Positions 9,056 through 20,797 of a stretch of DNA of 64,000 nucleotides are shown here, one piece after another; positions within the stretch are counted from its first letter, which is position 1, and each line of letters begins with the position of its first letter. The notes beneath the pieces were generated by a model. It was given only the letters and a program-made list of their open reading frames with translations. It had not been told where the DNA came from and did not search any database. This DNA is from Roseomonas sp. KE2513 (lineage in GTDB: Bacteria; Pseudomonadota; Alphaproteobacteria; Acetobacterales; Acetobacteraceae), in contig NZ_RCVR01000020.1 in the NCBI RefSeq assembly GCF_016107305.1, forward strand, positions 43,486 to 107,485, read 5' to 3'. A program made the translations under genes and the position numbers.

Positions 9056-11440
9056 TCAGGCCGGCCGCACCGGCGGCAGGCGCTGCCTTTCCAGAAAGTC
9101 GAGCCGCGCCATCAGGTCGTCGGCCCGGCATAGCATCAGCGCGCGAAGGCCCGTCCCCGTCAGCGCGTCCAACTCCAGTTCCAGCACCCGCGTTCCCTCG
9201 CCGACCTCGACAGGCAGCGCGGTGGCGAAGTCGCCCTCCGGCGGGACGGGGATGGTCGCGGAGCCGGAGGCGGCGCCGTCCGCGAGCAGGGACAGGCCGA
9301 TCGGCCCGCGGCCAACCCCTCGCAGCTCGAGGTGCAGACGCAGCGATCCGTCCGTACCGGGCGGCAGGGGCAGGCGCAGCCGCGCCGAGCCGCCGCGCAT
9401 CGGGGTTCCCCATCCCTCCGGCAGCAGCCAGCCGGACCCGTCGCGGATCATGTCGGACAGGGCCATCGAGAGATCGGGCACCCGCGCCTCCGTCGCCTGG
9501 AAGCCGATTCGGTGGCCGAGCGGAAGCGAGACGCGCTCCTCCGGTGGCGGCACCGCGCGCCTGGTGAACTCCGCCACGCCGTCCGTCACGTCGGCCAGCA
9601 CTGCAGTCCAGGGGCGGGGCGTACCGAGTGCCGCGACCGACCGCTCCGCCGCGGCCAGCGCGCCTGGCTCGAAGAGCAGCCGCTCCACCGCCGCAGCCAT
9701 GTCGCCCTCGCTCTGCGGTTCGACGAAGACCGCGGCGCCAGCCCCGGATTCGATGAGCGCGGAGTGCCGCGGCACCACGGCCGCCTTCCCCCAGGCCATG
9801 CTCTCCGTCACCGGAAGGCCCCAGCCCTCGTAGTGGGAGTTATAGATCGTGAAGAGGCAATCCCGGTACAGCGCCGCTAGCCCCGCGTCGGAGATGCCGT
9901 GTAGCAGCACGACGTGGCGCGCCAGCTCGGGACTGGCCGCGAGCAGGTTCATGGCCGCCTCGACTCCCCAACCGAGCGCGCCCAGGCAGACGAGGCGCGG
10001 CACGCGCGCCGAGCCGTGACGGCGCAGCAGGGAGAGCCAGGCGCGGAAGACCGTCAGGTGGTCCTTCCGGCTCTCGATGGTCGCGACGAACAGGACGTAG
10101 GGCTCGGGCGGCCGTGGGGCGCGCGTGCCCTCCAGCGCCGCGGGATCCGGCGTCACGCCGCCGCGCGGGTCGCCGTCGAGCCGCACGACGGCCATGGGCA
10201 GGTCGAGCCCCGGCAGCAGGCGTTCGAGGAAGCGCCGCCCATCCTCGCGCGTGGACACCGAGTTGCAGAGCACTCCGTGGGCGTGGACGCCCATGGCCGA
10301 GAACCAGCGCGCGTAGTCCTGCACCAGCACGCGCACGCAGTGCTCCGGCATGACGAGCGGCACGCAGTCGTGCAGGAAGGGCACGTAGAGCACCCCGTGC
10401 GCCCGCTGCGCCGCGCGCAGCCCACGGAAGTAGGCGGGAACGCCCCAGGAGTTCCCGAGGTTCACCAGCACCTGGCCCTCGGCGAAGACATGTGCCGGCG
10501 CGCCGCGCGCCACCTCGGGCACGGCATCGCGCGCCTCGATCCAGGCGGGGTCGTTCACATCCGATCCGGCGGCGGCGGCGCTCAGCAGCCGGGCAAGATC
10601 TTCCTCCCGCACTGCCCGCCAGGTGGCGCGCGGGTGCTCAAAAGAGAGGTAGGTCGCCCGCTGGCCGGAGCGTAACGCGGCCGAAAGAAGGCTCGCCTGC
10701 ACGCGCTGGATGCCCGTCAGGGTGCGGCGCGTCGCGAAATGCATCAGCAGGTCGGTGACGTCGAAGGCAATCCCTCCGACGGCTGGCGGCGGCAGATCCG
10801 TGGCACCCTCCGGCCGCCGCACCGCGATGGAGAGGCGCGGGGCAGGAAACCGCGTGGTCGGCAGCGGCCGGGCCGGAAGGGCGGCTTCCCGCGGTGCCCG
10901 CCCGGGCTCGGGCGCGGGGGGCGCTTGCAATGTTGACAACTCAGGCTTCGGATCGGACTTGCGCGCCTCTTCCGGTGGGGTGGCCATCTCGGGCGCAAGT
11001 GTTTTGGGCAGGATCGGCTCTGGCGGGCGCGGCGGCACCGGCGGCGGAGGCGGGCTGCCGGAGGGCAGTTGCGCGAGGGTCGCCGCCGCGGCGGCGGCGG
11101 CCGGATCGCCCTGGCCAAAGGTCATCGCGAGCCCGTAGGCCCGCCGGGCCTCCGCCTCACGCCCGAGCAGGAGGAGAACATGCCCGCGGTGAAGATAGGG
11201 AAGGGGCTCGGCCGGTGCCTCGGCCAGCGCGGCGTCGATCGCCGAAAGCGCCCTCTCCGCCAAGCCCGCGCTGCGAAGGGCATGGGACTGCCAGAGAAGG
11301 TCCTCCCACCCGGGCGAGCCCAGGAGCGCCGCCTCCCCGAAAAGGCGTGCCGCCTCCTCGTGCTGTCCGTCATGCCAGGCTCGCGCGGCCTCCTCCCGCA
11401 GGGAGGCGGCCTCTTCCATCATGTCGTGCGGGGCATCCAT
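9056..11440 (-). CDS. TPR-domain glycosyltransferase (GT4 type)
   Basis: This 794-residue, multi-domain protein probably transfers a sugar during surface-polysaccharide synthesis. Residues about 1-110 form tetratricopeptide-like helices (HEEAARLFGEAALLG; GLAERALSAIDAALAEAP). A low-complexity Pro-rich linker follows to about 215. The catalytic part starts at GIAFDVTDLLMHF with TLTGIQRVQASLL and carries the GT-B donor motif EGWGLPVTES plus GKAAVVPRHSALIESG. The last 150 residues look like a beta-rich accessory domain (SLRLHLELRGVGRGPIGLS). It shares the D-(V)-x-D-L and GIQRV start and the EGWGLPVTES motif with the glycosyltransferase at 49609-51096, so the two are related. The start is uncertain; ATGs also occur at 11422 and 11419. 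Confidence 0.8.
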   Translation of the reverse strand: MDAPHDMMEEAASLREEAARAWHDGQHEEAARLFGEAALLGSPGWEDLLWQSHALRSAGLAERALSAIDAALAEAPAEPLPYLHRGHVLLLLGREAEARRAYGLAMTFGQGDPAAAAAAATLAQLPSGSPPPPPVPPRPPEPILPKTLAPEMATPPEEARKSDPKPELSTLQAPPAPEPGRAPREAALPARPLPTTRFPAPRLSIAVRRPEGATDLPPPAVGGIAFDVTDLLMHFATRRTLTGIQRVQASLLSAALRSGQRATYLSFEHPRATWRAVREEDLARLLSAAAAGSDVNDPAWIEARDAVPEVARGAPAHVFAEGQVLVNLGNSWGVPAYFRGLRAAQRAHGVLYVPFLHDCVPLVMPEHCVRVLVQDYARWFSAMGVHAHGVLCNSVSTREDGRRFLERLLPGLDLPMAVVRLDGDPRGGVTPDPAALEGTRAPRPPEPYVLFVATIESRKDHLTVFRAWLSLLRRHGSARVPRLVCLGALGWGVEAAMNLLAASPELARHVVLLHGISDAGLAALYRDCLFTIYNSHYEGWGLPVTESMAWGKAAVVPRHSALIESGAGAAVFVEPQSEGDMAAAVERLLFEPGALAAAERSVAALGTPRPWTAVLADVTDGVAEFTRRAVPPPEERVSLPLGHRIGFQATEARVPDLSMALSDMIRDGSGWLLPEGWGTPMRGGSARLRLPLPPGTDGSLRLHLELRGVGRGPIGLSLLADGAASGSATIPVPPEGDFATALPVEVGEGTRVLELELDALTGTGLRALMLCRADDLMARLDFLERQRLPPVRPA

Positions 11441-11485
11441 AGGGGATGGGTAGCGGGACCGCAGGCGCGCCGGAAGGGGAGTCGC

Positions 11486-12556
<1,071 letters not shown>

Positions 12557-12559
12557 CGG

Positions 12560-13477
12560 CTATTTCTCGGTCTCGGTCAGGCCGCGCACGAACCAGCGCT
12601 GCATCAGCGCGACGACGAGCACGGGGGGCAGGAGGGCCAGCACGGCGGTCGCCATGATGGTGTTCCATTCGTTCTGCGCGTCGCCCCGCCCGATCATCTT
12701 GGACAGGCCGACCACGATCGTCTCCATGGAGCGGTCGTTGATGATCAGCAGCGGCCAGAGATATTGGTTCCAGCCATAGATGAAGAGGATGACGAAGAGA
12801 GCCGCGATGTTCGTCAGCGACAGCGGCAGCACCACGTCCTTCAGGAAACGCGCCGGGCCCGCGCCGTCGATCTTTGCGGCCTCCACGAACTCGTCGGGGA
12901 TGGTGAGGAAGAACTGGCGGAAGAGCAGGGTGGCGGTCGCGGAAGCGATCAGCGGGATCACCAGCCCTGGCCATGTGTTGCCGAGGTTGAGGTCCACGAT
13001 CACCTGGAAGGTCGGGATGATCCGTACCTCCACCGGCAGCATCAGCGTGATGAAGATTGCCCAGAAGGCGAGCATCCGGCCAGGGAAGGAGAAGAACACC
13101 ACCGCGTAGGCCGAGAGGATGGAGATGGCGATCTTCCCGAGGGCGATGGCCACCGCCATGATCAGGCTGTTCACCAGCATGGTGGAGGCCGGCGTGGTGT
13201 GGCTGCGCCCGCCGCCCTCGTTCCAGGCGGTGGCGTAGTTCTCCACCGTGTGCGCGCCCGGCAAGAGCGGCACGTCGCCGCGCCCGATAGTTCCCGCATC
13301 GTGAGTGGAGCCCACCAGCGTCATGTAGATCGGAAAGGCGACGATCAGCACGCCGAGGATGAGCGCCCCGTGCGCGAGCAGGCGTGAGAGGAGGGCGCGG
13401 CGGCGAGTAGCGCGCAGCAGCGCGTCGTCCCGCACCGGCTCCGTACGCATGGCCACGGGGTTCGCGGTCGCGTCCAT
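12560..13477 (-). CDS. ugpE: ABC transporter permease, UgpE type
   Basis: This is a 305-residue inner-membrane permease of the MalG/UgpE family with six predicted hydrophobic segments, beginning at ALILGVLIVAFPIYMTLVGS. The EAA-loop motif EAAKIDGAGPARFLKDVVLP is intact for contact with the ATPase. The long periplasmic segment (STHDAGTIGRGDVPLLPG...TVENYATAW) is typical of UgpE. Its ATG overlaps the ugpA stop by one base (TGATG). Confidence 0.9.
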   Translation of the reverse strand: MDATANPVAMRTEPVRDDALLRATRRRALLSRLLAHGALILGVLIVAFPIYMTLVGSTHDAGTIGRGDVPLLPGAHTVENYATAWNEGGGRSHTTPASTMLVNSLIMAVAIALGKIAISILSAYAVVFFSFPGRMLAFWAIFITLMLPVEVRIIPTFQVIVDLNLGNTWPGLVIPLIASATATLLFRQFFLTIPDEFVEAAKIDGAGPARFLKDVVLPLSLTNIAALFVILFIYGWNQYLWPLLIINDRSMETIVVGLSKMIGRGDAQNEWNTIMATAVLALLPPVLVVALMQRWFVRGLTETEK

Positions 13478-14358
13478 CAGTAGTGCACCTTCTTCTCGAC
13501 GGCGCGGAATTGGAAGGCTGTGAGGGCGATCACCAGCACCATCAGGATCACGCTCTGAGCGGAGGAGAGCCCGAGATTGAGGTTCTGCACGCCATCCACA
13601 TAGACCTTGTAGATCAGCGTCTCCGTCGCCTGCCCCGGCCCGCCGCTGGTCAGCGCGTGGATGATGCCGAAGGTCTCAAAGAAGGCGTAGGTGAGATTGA
13701 CGATCAGCAGGAAGAAGGTCGTTGGCGAGAGCAGGGGGAAGATGATCGACCAGAAGCGCCGCGCCGGGCGCGCGCCATCGATTGCCGCTGCCTCCAGCAC
13801 GCTTGCCGGGATGGATTGCAGCCCTGCCAGGAAGAAGATGAAGTTGTAGGCGATCTGCTTCCAGGCCGCCGCGATGACGATGAGGATCATCGCGTGCGTG
13901 CCGTTCAGGCGGTAGTCCCAGGCGAAGCCCGCGGCGTTCAGCCAGCGCCCGATCATCCCGACTTGCGGCTGGAACAGGAACAGCCACAGCACGGCGGACA
14001 CGGCGGGCGCCACGGCATAGGGCCAGATCAGCAGGCTGCGATAGACGGTGACGCCCCTCAGCGACTTGTCTGCCTGCACCGCGAGGAACAGGGCGAGGCC
14101 CAGCGCCAGCCCCGCAACGCAGCCGGAGAAGACGACGCTGTTGAGCGCTGCGTTCACCCAGTTGGGATCCGAGAGCACATCCTGGAAGTTCTCCAGCCCG
14201 ACGAACTCCTGGGATAGCCCGAAGGCATCCTCCCGCAGCAGGGATTGATAGATCGCCCGCCCGGCCGGCCAAAAAAAGAACACGAAGGTGATCGCCAACT
14301 GCGGGAGCAGCAGCGCGACGGGGAGGAGCCTGCCCCGGAAGATGACCTTTCTCTGCAT
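13477..14358 (-). CDS. ugpA: ABC transporter permease, UgpA type
   Basis: This 293-residue membrane protein of the MalF/UgpA family is the partner of UgpE. Hydrophobic segments begin at [20 protein letters not shown], and the EAA motif reads [20 protein letters not shown]. The ATG at 14358 ([10 protein letters not shown]) was chosen because the upstream 76 in-frame codons have no membrane-protein character. It is the first gene of the set, and the substrate-binding protein ugpB is not upstream of it: the next gene is a divergent unrelated one. The system must therefore use a binding protein encoded elsewhere. No Pho box was found upstream. Confidence 0.9.
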   Translation of the reverse strand: MQRKVIFRGRLLPVALLLPQLAITFVFFFWPAGRAIYQSLLREDAFGLSQEFVGLENFQDVLSDPNWVNAALNSVVFSGCVAGLALGLALFLAVQADKSLRGVTVYRSLLIWPYAVAPAVSAVLWLFLFQPQVGMIGRWLNAAGFAWDYRLNGTHAMILIVIAAAWKQIAYNFIFFLAGLQSIPASVLEAAAIDGARPARRFWSIIFPLLSPTTFFLLIVNLTYAFFETFGIIHALTSGGPGQATETLIYKVYVDGVQNLNLGLSSAQSVILMVLVIALTAFQFRAVEKKVHY

Positions 14359-14609
14359 CACGCCCTCCCGCGCGCCGGACGCGGAAGCCCGCGCGGCGCA
14401 AGTCTGTCCATTCTTGAGCGGGCCGGGGAAGGCCGCCTGGCCGTGTAACCGCCGCCGTGCCGGGGCGCCGCGTGTCCGCGCGGCTGGCCTCGGCACGCCG
14501 ATGAGCGCGGAGACTACAGCCCGGCCAGAATTTTGTGGAGGGTCCAACACCGGCCGTGAGGGGAGCGTCATGAACTCTCCGTTCATCCCTCTCCTGCATC
14601 ATCCTGGCC

Positions 14610-15209
14610 ATGGATACCGCGATGCCCCTCCTTCTCCTCGGCGTCGGCCTGCAAAAAGCGCCGCAGCTTCCGGCCGTGCGGGTCGGACGGATCTCGGGCC
14701 TGCTGGCTGGTTGGCGCGGTGCCGCCAGCCTGCCGCCCTCTGCTCTTCGCCTGCCGGAGCCCCTTGGCTTCGCTAACCTGCAAGAAGTCCGCGCCTGGCT
14801 CGTCGCGCGCGAGCCGCGCCTGGCGACCGCCCTCCACGCCTTGTCCGGCTGCCGCGAGGTCGGCCTGGAACTGCACGAGGACGCGCCACGCCACGCCGCC
14901 TGGCTGCGGCAGCGGGACAAGGGCTTGGCCCCCGGGGCCCAAGCGGATCCGGCCCGGGTGGCGCGGCGCCTCTTCATCGGGCAGCGGGTGGAAACCATCC
15001 TCTCCAGCGAGGCCCGCGCGGCCGTCCGCCCCGCCCCGGGCGCCGACCCCGCCACTTGGTCGGTCGCCGTGCCGAGGGCGGCGGTGGAGCGCCTGCGCGC
15101 CGCGCTGGAGCTGGAGGCTCACCGGCTCGCCGGCACCGGCCTCTCCCTTCGCGTCAGTCCGCCCGGCAAGCCGAACGGCTTGGCCAAGGCCATCCTGCAG
15201 GACGCCTGA
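14610..15209 (+). CDS. Possible GvpL/GvpF-family gas-vesicle-like protein
   Basis: The 199 residues include a segment like the GvpF/L middle domain (LHALSGCREVGLELHEDA, where GvpF has a CVEWGLRV-like stretch). An Arg/Ala-rich helix and a C-terminal strand with GLSLRVSPPGKP follow, near where GvpF/L proteins carry GPWPPYSF. The match is weak and partial. No gvpA or other gas-vesicle gene occurs in the window. It is divergent from ugpA. It could be an unrelated cytosolic protein; the family call is tentative. Confidence 0.4.
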   Translation: MDTAMPLLLLGVGLQKAPQLPAVRVGRISGLLAGWRGAASLPPSALRLPEPLGFANLQEVRAWLVAREPRLATALHALSGCREVGLELHEDAPRHAAWLRQRDKGLAPGAQADPARVARRLFIGQRVETILSSEARAAVRPAPGADPATWSVAVPRAAVERLRAALELEAHRLAGTGLSLRVSPPGKPNGLAKAILQDA

Positions 15210-15259
15210 CGCCCCGGTGCGGGCTTGATGCAGGGCCTCCCATCCCGCTTCATGGCTCC

Positions 15260-16444
15260 GTGCAAAAGACCAGGAACATTCCGCCAGCGGCCGGGACGTC
15301 CGGCAGGCGCCGCGTGGTGGGCGCGCTCGGCGTGGCGCAGACCCTTGCCTGGGCTTCCTCCTACTACCTTCCTGCCATCGTCGCCGCGCCGATGGCCGAG
15401 GACTACGGTTTTCCGCCCAGCGCCATCTTCGGCGCCTTCTCCGCTTCCCTCCTGCTGACGGCGCTCCTCGGCCCCTGGGTCGGGCGCGTGATCGACCGCC
15501 GGGGCGGGCGCGGCGTGCTGGCGGGGTCGAATCTGGCGCTCGCCGCGGGCCTCGGGGCCATGGCACTGGCGCCGGCGGAATGGCCGATCGTGCTCTTCCT
15601 CGGCTGGGGACTATTGGGCCTGGGCATGGCGCTCGGGCTTTACGACTCCGCCTTCGCTACCCTGGCCGGCCTCTACGGCAAAGAGGCGCGCGGGCCGATC
15701 TCGGGCGTGGCGATGATGGCGGGCTTCGCGAGCACGATCGGCTGGCCGCTTACCGCCTGGCTGAGCGCCTGGCTCGGCTGGCGCGGCGCCTGCGCCTCCT
15801 GGGCGGTGCTGCAACTCCTGCTCGGCCTGCCCCTGCACCTTCTGCTCGTCCCACCCGCGCCGCCGCCGCCCACCGCCGCCGCCAGCGCGGAGGAGCCGGA
15901 GGGGGCGGCGGGCTGGGGGCAACTCGCTCTGCTCGCGCTGGCGCTGACCGGCTCAGGCTTCAACATCGCGGCCATGGCGGCCCATCTGCCGGGCCTGCTC
16001 ACCCGGAGCGGCGCCTCGGAAGAGCTGGCCCTTCTCGCCGCCAGCCTCGTCGGGCCCATGCAGGTCCTCGCCCGCGTGCTGGACGTGCTCGTTCTGCGCC
16101 GGCTGCACCCGCTGACCACCGCGCGGCTGGCGACGGCCGGGCACCCCGCGGCGGCGCTGGCCCTCGCGGCCGGGCTGGGGCCCGCGGCCTTCGCCATCCT
16201 CCACGGGGCCGGGAACGGGCTGCTGACGATCGTGCGCGGCACCCTGCCGCTCGCTCTTTTCGGAGCCCGCGGCTATGGGGCGCGGCAAGGGATCATTCTC
16301 GCGCCCATGCGGCTCATCCAGGCGCTCGCGCCGCTCGCCTTCGGCCTCTCGTTGGAGCGGCTCGGCCTTCAGGCCCTCTGGATCTTCGCGGGCGTGGGGC
16401 TCATCTCGCTGCTCGCCCTCGCGGCGCTGCGCCGCCCGGGTTAG
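15260..16444 (+). CDS. Major facilitator superfamily transporter
   Basis: This is a 12-helix-type carrier of about 394 residues. Hydrophobic segments are regularly spaced, and the loop 2-3 motif appears as [15 protein letters not shown] (MFS motif A). A loop of Pro/Ala/Glu divides the two halves (about 195-215). No ATG fits the start: GTG at 15260 gives SVQKTRN..., and GTGs at 15314/15317 closer to the first helix are equally possible. The substrate is unknown. The following thiolase gene is 67 bases downstream, so co-transcription is possible. Confidence 0.8.
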   Translation: MQKTRNIPPAAGTSGRRRVVGALGVAQTLAWASSYYLPAIVAAPMAEDYGFPPSAIFGAFSASLLLTALLGPWVGRVIDRRGGRGVLAGSNLALAAGLGAMALAPAEWPIVLFLGWGLLGLGMALGLYDSAFATLAGLYGKEARGPISGVAMMAGFASTIGWPLTAWLSAWLGWRGACASWAVLQLLLGLPLHLLLVPPAPPPPTAAASAEEPEGAAGWGQLALLALALTGSGFNIAAMAAHLPGLLTRSGASEELALLAASLVGPMQVLARVLDVLVLRRLHPLTTARLATAGHPAAALALAAGLGPAAFAILHGAGNGLLTIVRGTLPLALFGARGYGARQGIILAPMRLIQALAPLAFGLSLERLGLQALWIFAGVGLISLLALAALRRPG

Positions 16445-16511
16445 CCGCCCCCTTGGCAGCACGCCCCGGATGGGCTTCCTGCCAGCCACAGACCGGAAGA
16501 GAGGGAATGCC

Positions 16512-17720
<1,209 letters not shown>

Positions 17721-17747
17721 TACCGCTCAGGCAGCGTGGGTGACTTT

Positions 17748-17778
17748 GGGGAGGGGAAAAGGAATTCCTCCTCTCCCC
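17748..17778. terminator. Imperfect hairpin between convergent genes
   Basis: The arms GGGGAG (17748-17753) and CTCCCC (17773-17778) enclose an inner palindrome AGGAATTCCT. They lie in the 64-base gap between the convergent ends of the thiolase and the next minus-strand gene. It has internal mismatches and no clear T-run, so it is only a candidate bidirectional terminator. Confidence 0.3.
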
Positions 17779-17784
17779 GGCCCC

Positions 17785-19314
17785 TCACGCGGAACGGGTG
17801 CCCTCCGCCCGCAGCGCCTGGGCGGCAGCGAGCCAGCCCGGAATTTCAGCCGCGGCAACGCCGGCCCGGTGGCATCCTTCCTCCACCACGCGCGGAAGGA
17901 TCTCGAGCAGCGCGGCCATGAGAGCGGCGTCGCGCTCGTCCGAAACGAGTTCCAGGAATTCCTGAATGTCGCTCTGGAACACGCGCAGGAAGGGGCCGAA
18001 CCGGTCGCTCTGGCGACCCAGCCATTCCTCGAACATCGCGGGCCAGCCGGCGGCGAGGCGGAATTCAAGCCGCGGCTCGCCTTCCTCAATGGCAAATTTC
18101 AGCCGGACGGGCGCCCATTCGCGCCTGCCGGTGCGCAGCGCGGCCATGTCCAACTCGAGATGACGGTAGGTCCCGTCGTTCTCGTAATCGTTCAGGCGCA
18201 GCCCTTCGTACTGCGCACCGGTTGCAAGGAGGCGGCGTGGCCTTTCACCTCCGGCCAAGGTTCCGGGGATGGCCATCCCGCCCGCCGATGGCGCCTCGGT
18301 AGGGTGATCCTGCGGCGCGGCGGGGGGCCAGGGCCCGGTGGCCATCGCTTCGAGGGGTTGAAGATTTGCCCAGGGCGCCGCTACCGGGAGTGGGGCCTTG
18401 GTCGGCTCGGGCCAGGCCTCGGCCGAGAGTGTTCCGGCCTCCAGCTCCACGACGGCCTCTGCCTCGCCCGCGCGCAGGCCCACCGCGAGCATGGCCTCCT
18501 CGCCGAGTCGTGGCTGGAAGGCCAGGTCCAGCGTCACCGCGTCCTCCCCGATCGGCCGCCATCCGGTCCAGGCCGAGCCGGGCACGGCGTGCGAGAGGTC
18601 GGTAAGATCATCTGGCGGAGGGCCGCCCGGCCTGATCCAGGCCGCGACCGCTGCACCGCGACCCGTTCCATGGGCGAGCGTGATCCGCAATCGCCGCATT
18701 CCCCGCGTGCCAAGGTCCGGCAGCAGCAGGATGGAGCGGCCCTGCGCGGGGGCGCGCAGCAACGGTCGCAGCGCCTCGTCGCCAATGGCTACGGAATCAA
18801 CACCTCCCTTCAGGGCCCGCGCCTTCGCCCAGTCGAGGGCGCGTGGGGCAGGGGGAGGGGTGGCCTCGTCAGCGAGGATCCCGTCGGGCTCCTCCGCGCT
18901 TCCCTCGGCGCGCACGGCGGCGGCCTCGCGCAACAGGGCGGCGGAAAGCGCCTCCGCGGTCATGGCGAGCACGCCCGGCAGCGCTTCCGCGCCGGAGCTG
19001 GCGGGAACGAAGGGCGGCGGAAGCCCCTCGGCCGCGGACCACCAGGTGCCGAGCGCGGCCAGCGGCTGCCAGTCCGGGGCGACGAGGCCGATGGTGCCCA
19101 CCGGCGGGGAGGGGAGGGGAACGGTGGCCGCCATCTCCGGCGCGCGGGTGCCGAGCGGATGGATCAGCATATTTTCCCCACGCGGCGCGAGGATCCAGAC
19201 ATGGAGCGCGGCAGAGGCGATCGGAGAGGGGTCCACCACGCCTTCGGCGACGAGGAAACGTGGCGACGCTTCGGCCAGACGCGTCAGGTGAGCGGGGGCG
19301 GCGCGCGGGATCAA
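17785..19314 (-). CDS. Uncharacterised protein of a polysaccharide locus (possibly DUF6212)
   Basis: The 509-residue soluble protein has no signal peptide or membrane segment. It alternates Ala/Pro-rich linkers with two beta-rich stretches: about 190-300 (SILLLPDLGTRGMRRLRITLA... LTDLSHAVPGSAWTGWRPI) and a C-terminal domain (YEGLRLNDYENDGTYRHLEL... FEEWLGRQSDRFGPFLRVF). I cannot name the family with certainty; it resembles proteins annotated DUF6212 in acetic-acid-bacteria relatives. Its ATG overlaps the preceding glycosyltransferase stop (ATGA), so it probably works with that enzyme, perhaps as a carbohydrate-binding or assembly protein. Confidence 0.65.
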   Translation of the reverse strand: MIPRAAPAHLTRLAEASPRFLVAEGVVDPSPIASAALHVWILAPRGENMLIHPLGTRAPEMAATVPLPSPPVGTIGLVAPDWQPLAALGTWWSAAEGLPPPFVPASSGAEALPGVLAMTAEALSAALLREAAAVRAEGSAEEPDGILADEATPPPAPRALDWAKARALKGGVDSVAIGDEALRPLLRAPAQGRSILLLPDLGTRGMRRLRITLAHGTGRGAAVAAWIRPGGPPPDDLTDLSHAVPGSAWTGWRPIGEDAVTLDLAFQPRLGEEAMLAVGLRAGEAEAVVELEAGTLSAEAWPEPTKAPLPVAAPWANLQPLEAMATGPWPPAAPQDHPTEAPSAGGMAIPGTLAGGERPRRLLATGAQYEGLRLNDYENDGTYRHLELDMAALRTGRREWAPVRLKFAIEEGEPRLEFRLAAGWPAMFEEWLGRQSDRFGPFLRVFQSDIQEFLELVSDERDAALMAALLEILPRVVEEGCHRAGVAAAEIPGWLAAAQALRAEGTRSA

Positions 19315-20678
19315 GGAATGCGAGCCTCGTCTGTCGGCCCCTGATCGGGCGCGGGGAATATGGAAGGAGTGGTTGCGTGCGGGATGGCCTCCTCCTCCGC
19401 AACCAGCGCTTCCGGAGGCGGGGCGGCGCCCTCGACGTCCCGCTTAGCCTCTTCCCTGGCCGCTGGAGCCTCGGGCCGGGCTTCCGAACGCTCCTCGGCC
19501 GCCTCCCACGCGAAGGCGGGCGCGGCGAAGGGCGGGGCCTCCGGCGGAGGGGCGGCAAGGCGCCGCAGCCGCCCGAGAAGGCGTGCCATCGTCACCGCGG
19601 GGTCGAGGGATTCCACCTGCTGCCAAGCCGCTTCAATGAGCTCGGCAGCCGGGCTGCCCGGATCCAGGCAGGCGGCCAGCGCCTCGGCCACCGCCTCGGG
19701 GTCCTCCGCATCCACGACCGCCGCCAAGCGGGGCGCGTCCTCGCCGAGGGCCTCCAGCGCCTCCGCGCTCGCCACAACCGGAACGCGCAGGCGGGCGGCG
19801 CGAAGATAGCCGACCGGCGGTCCTTCCAGCCGGGAAGGCATGAGCAGCATGTCCGCGCCTGCCAGCAGTGACGCCTCCTCCGCGCCGGGGTCGAGCATGC
19901 ACAGCGTGCTGCCCTCGCCGGCCGCGTCGCGCAGCGCTGCCTCCAGGATTCCTGCGCCGCGGCAGGCGACCACCCCGCCCGTGCGCGCCGCAAAGGCCTC
20001 GGCGATGGCGGGAAGGCGGTCCGCGCCCCTGGCCGCGTCCAGCCGTCCAAGGAAGAGTGCGACCGGCGCCGATGGACCGATGCCCAGCCGCTCGCGCAGC
20101 GCCTCCCGGCAGGCCTCCCGGTCCGGCGGCGACGGGCGCTCCGCGTCGAGGGGGATGGTGGAGACGCGGTCCTCCGCGAGGCCCAGCAGCCGCGCCAGCC
20201 GCTCGGCGGTCGGCGCGCTTGGGGCGATCCATTCGGCGTGCAGGGCGGCCGCGGCCTGAAGGGCGGCGGCGTCGAGCCCGGCCGGCCTTGCACCGCGCGG
20301 GGCGACATGGGCGAGGACGAGGCAAGGGGTGCGCGTCTGCGCGAGGACAGCCATGGCGCCCACCGCGCGGTCCGGCCAGGGCAGTGTTAGAATCACCGCG
20401 TCCGGGCGGGCCGCAACCAGCGCTGCACGGGTTGCGCGGGCCTGGCCTCGGCGCACCTCCTCCTGCGGACCGCGGCGCCAGGCGAGGGGCAGGTCGAGCA
20501 GCGCGGGCCCGCCCTCCGCCGGCAAGGTCTGGCGAAGTCCGGCGATCAGGCCCGCCTCCGCTGCCACGGTCCCGGTGGCGCCGAGCGCGACCGCGGCGCC
20601 GAGGATGCGCAGCGCCTGCGCCTCGGGCGTACCGAATGCGTCCCCCGGGAGGATAACCAGCAGGCGCCCTATCCGCAT
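19311..20678 (-). CDS. Glycosyltransferase, GT4/GT-B type
   Basis: The 455 residues show a GT-B fold. The N-terminal Rossmann half begins MRIGRLLVILPGDAFGTPEAQ. The linker is followed by VALFLGRLDAARGADRLPAIAEAF and the donor-site stretch LLAGADMLLMPSRLEGPPVGYLRAARL, matching group 1 family transferases. The last 80 residues are a disordered Pro/Glu/Ala tail not needed for catalysis. The acceptor is unknown. It is translationally coupled to the uncharacterised protein downstream and transcribed divergently from galE, consistent with surface-polysaccharide synthesis. Confidence 0.8.
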   Translation of the reverse strand: MRIGRLLVILPGDAFGTPEAQALRILGAAVALGATGTVAAEAGLIAGLRQTLPAEGGPALLDLPLAWRRGPQEEVRRGQARATRAALVAARPDAVILTLPWPDRAVGAMAVLAQTRTPCLVLAHVAPRGARPAGLDAAALQAAAALHAEWIAPSAPTAERLARLLGLAEDRVSTIPLDAERPSPPDREACREALRERLGIGPSAPVALFLGRLDAARGADRLPAIAEAFAARTGGVVACRGAGILEAALRDAAGEGSTLCMLDPGAEEASLLAGADMLLMPSRLEGPPVGYLRAARLRVPVVASAEALEALGEDAPRLAAVVDAEDPEAVAEALAACLDPGSPAAELIEAAWQQVESLDPAVTMARLLGRLRRLAAPPPEAPPFAAPAFAWEAAEERSEARPEAPAAREEAKRDVEGAAPPPEALVAEEEAIPHATTPSIFPAPDQGPTDEARIP

Positions 20679-20797
20679 GGTCGAGCCCGTACCGCCCTAT
20701 CTTATGTGATTGGACCGTCTCACCCGGATAAGCGAAGCCGTCCAGCCCCCGGGCCGGCGATCCGCCACCCCGGTGCGCGGATGGTTGAGGAGGATTG

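Noticed and set aside
14359..14609. Search for a Pho box before ugpA
   Set aside because: No sequence close to two CTGTCA-type repeats with proper spacing was found.
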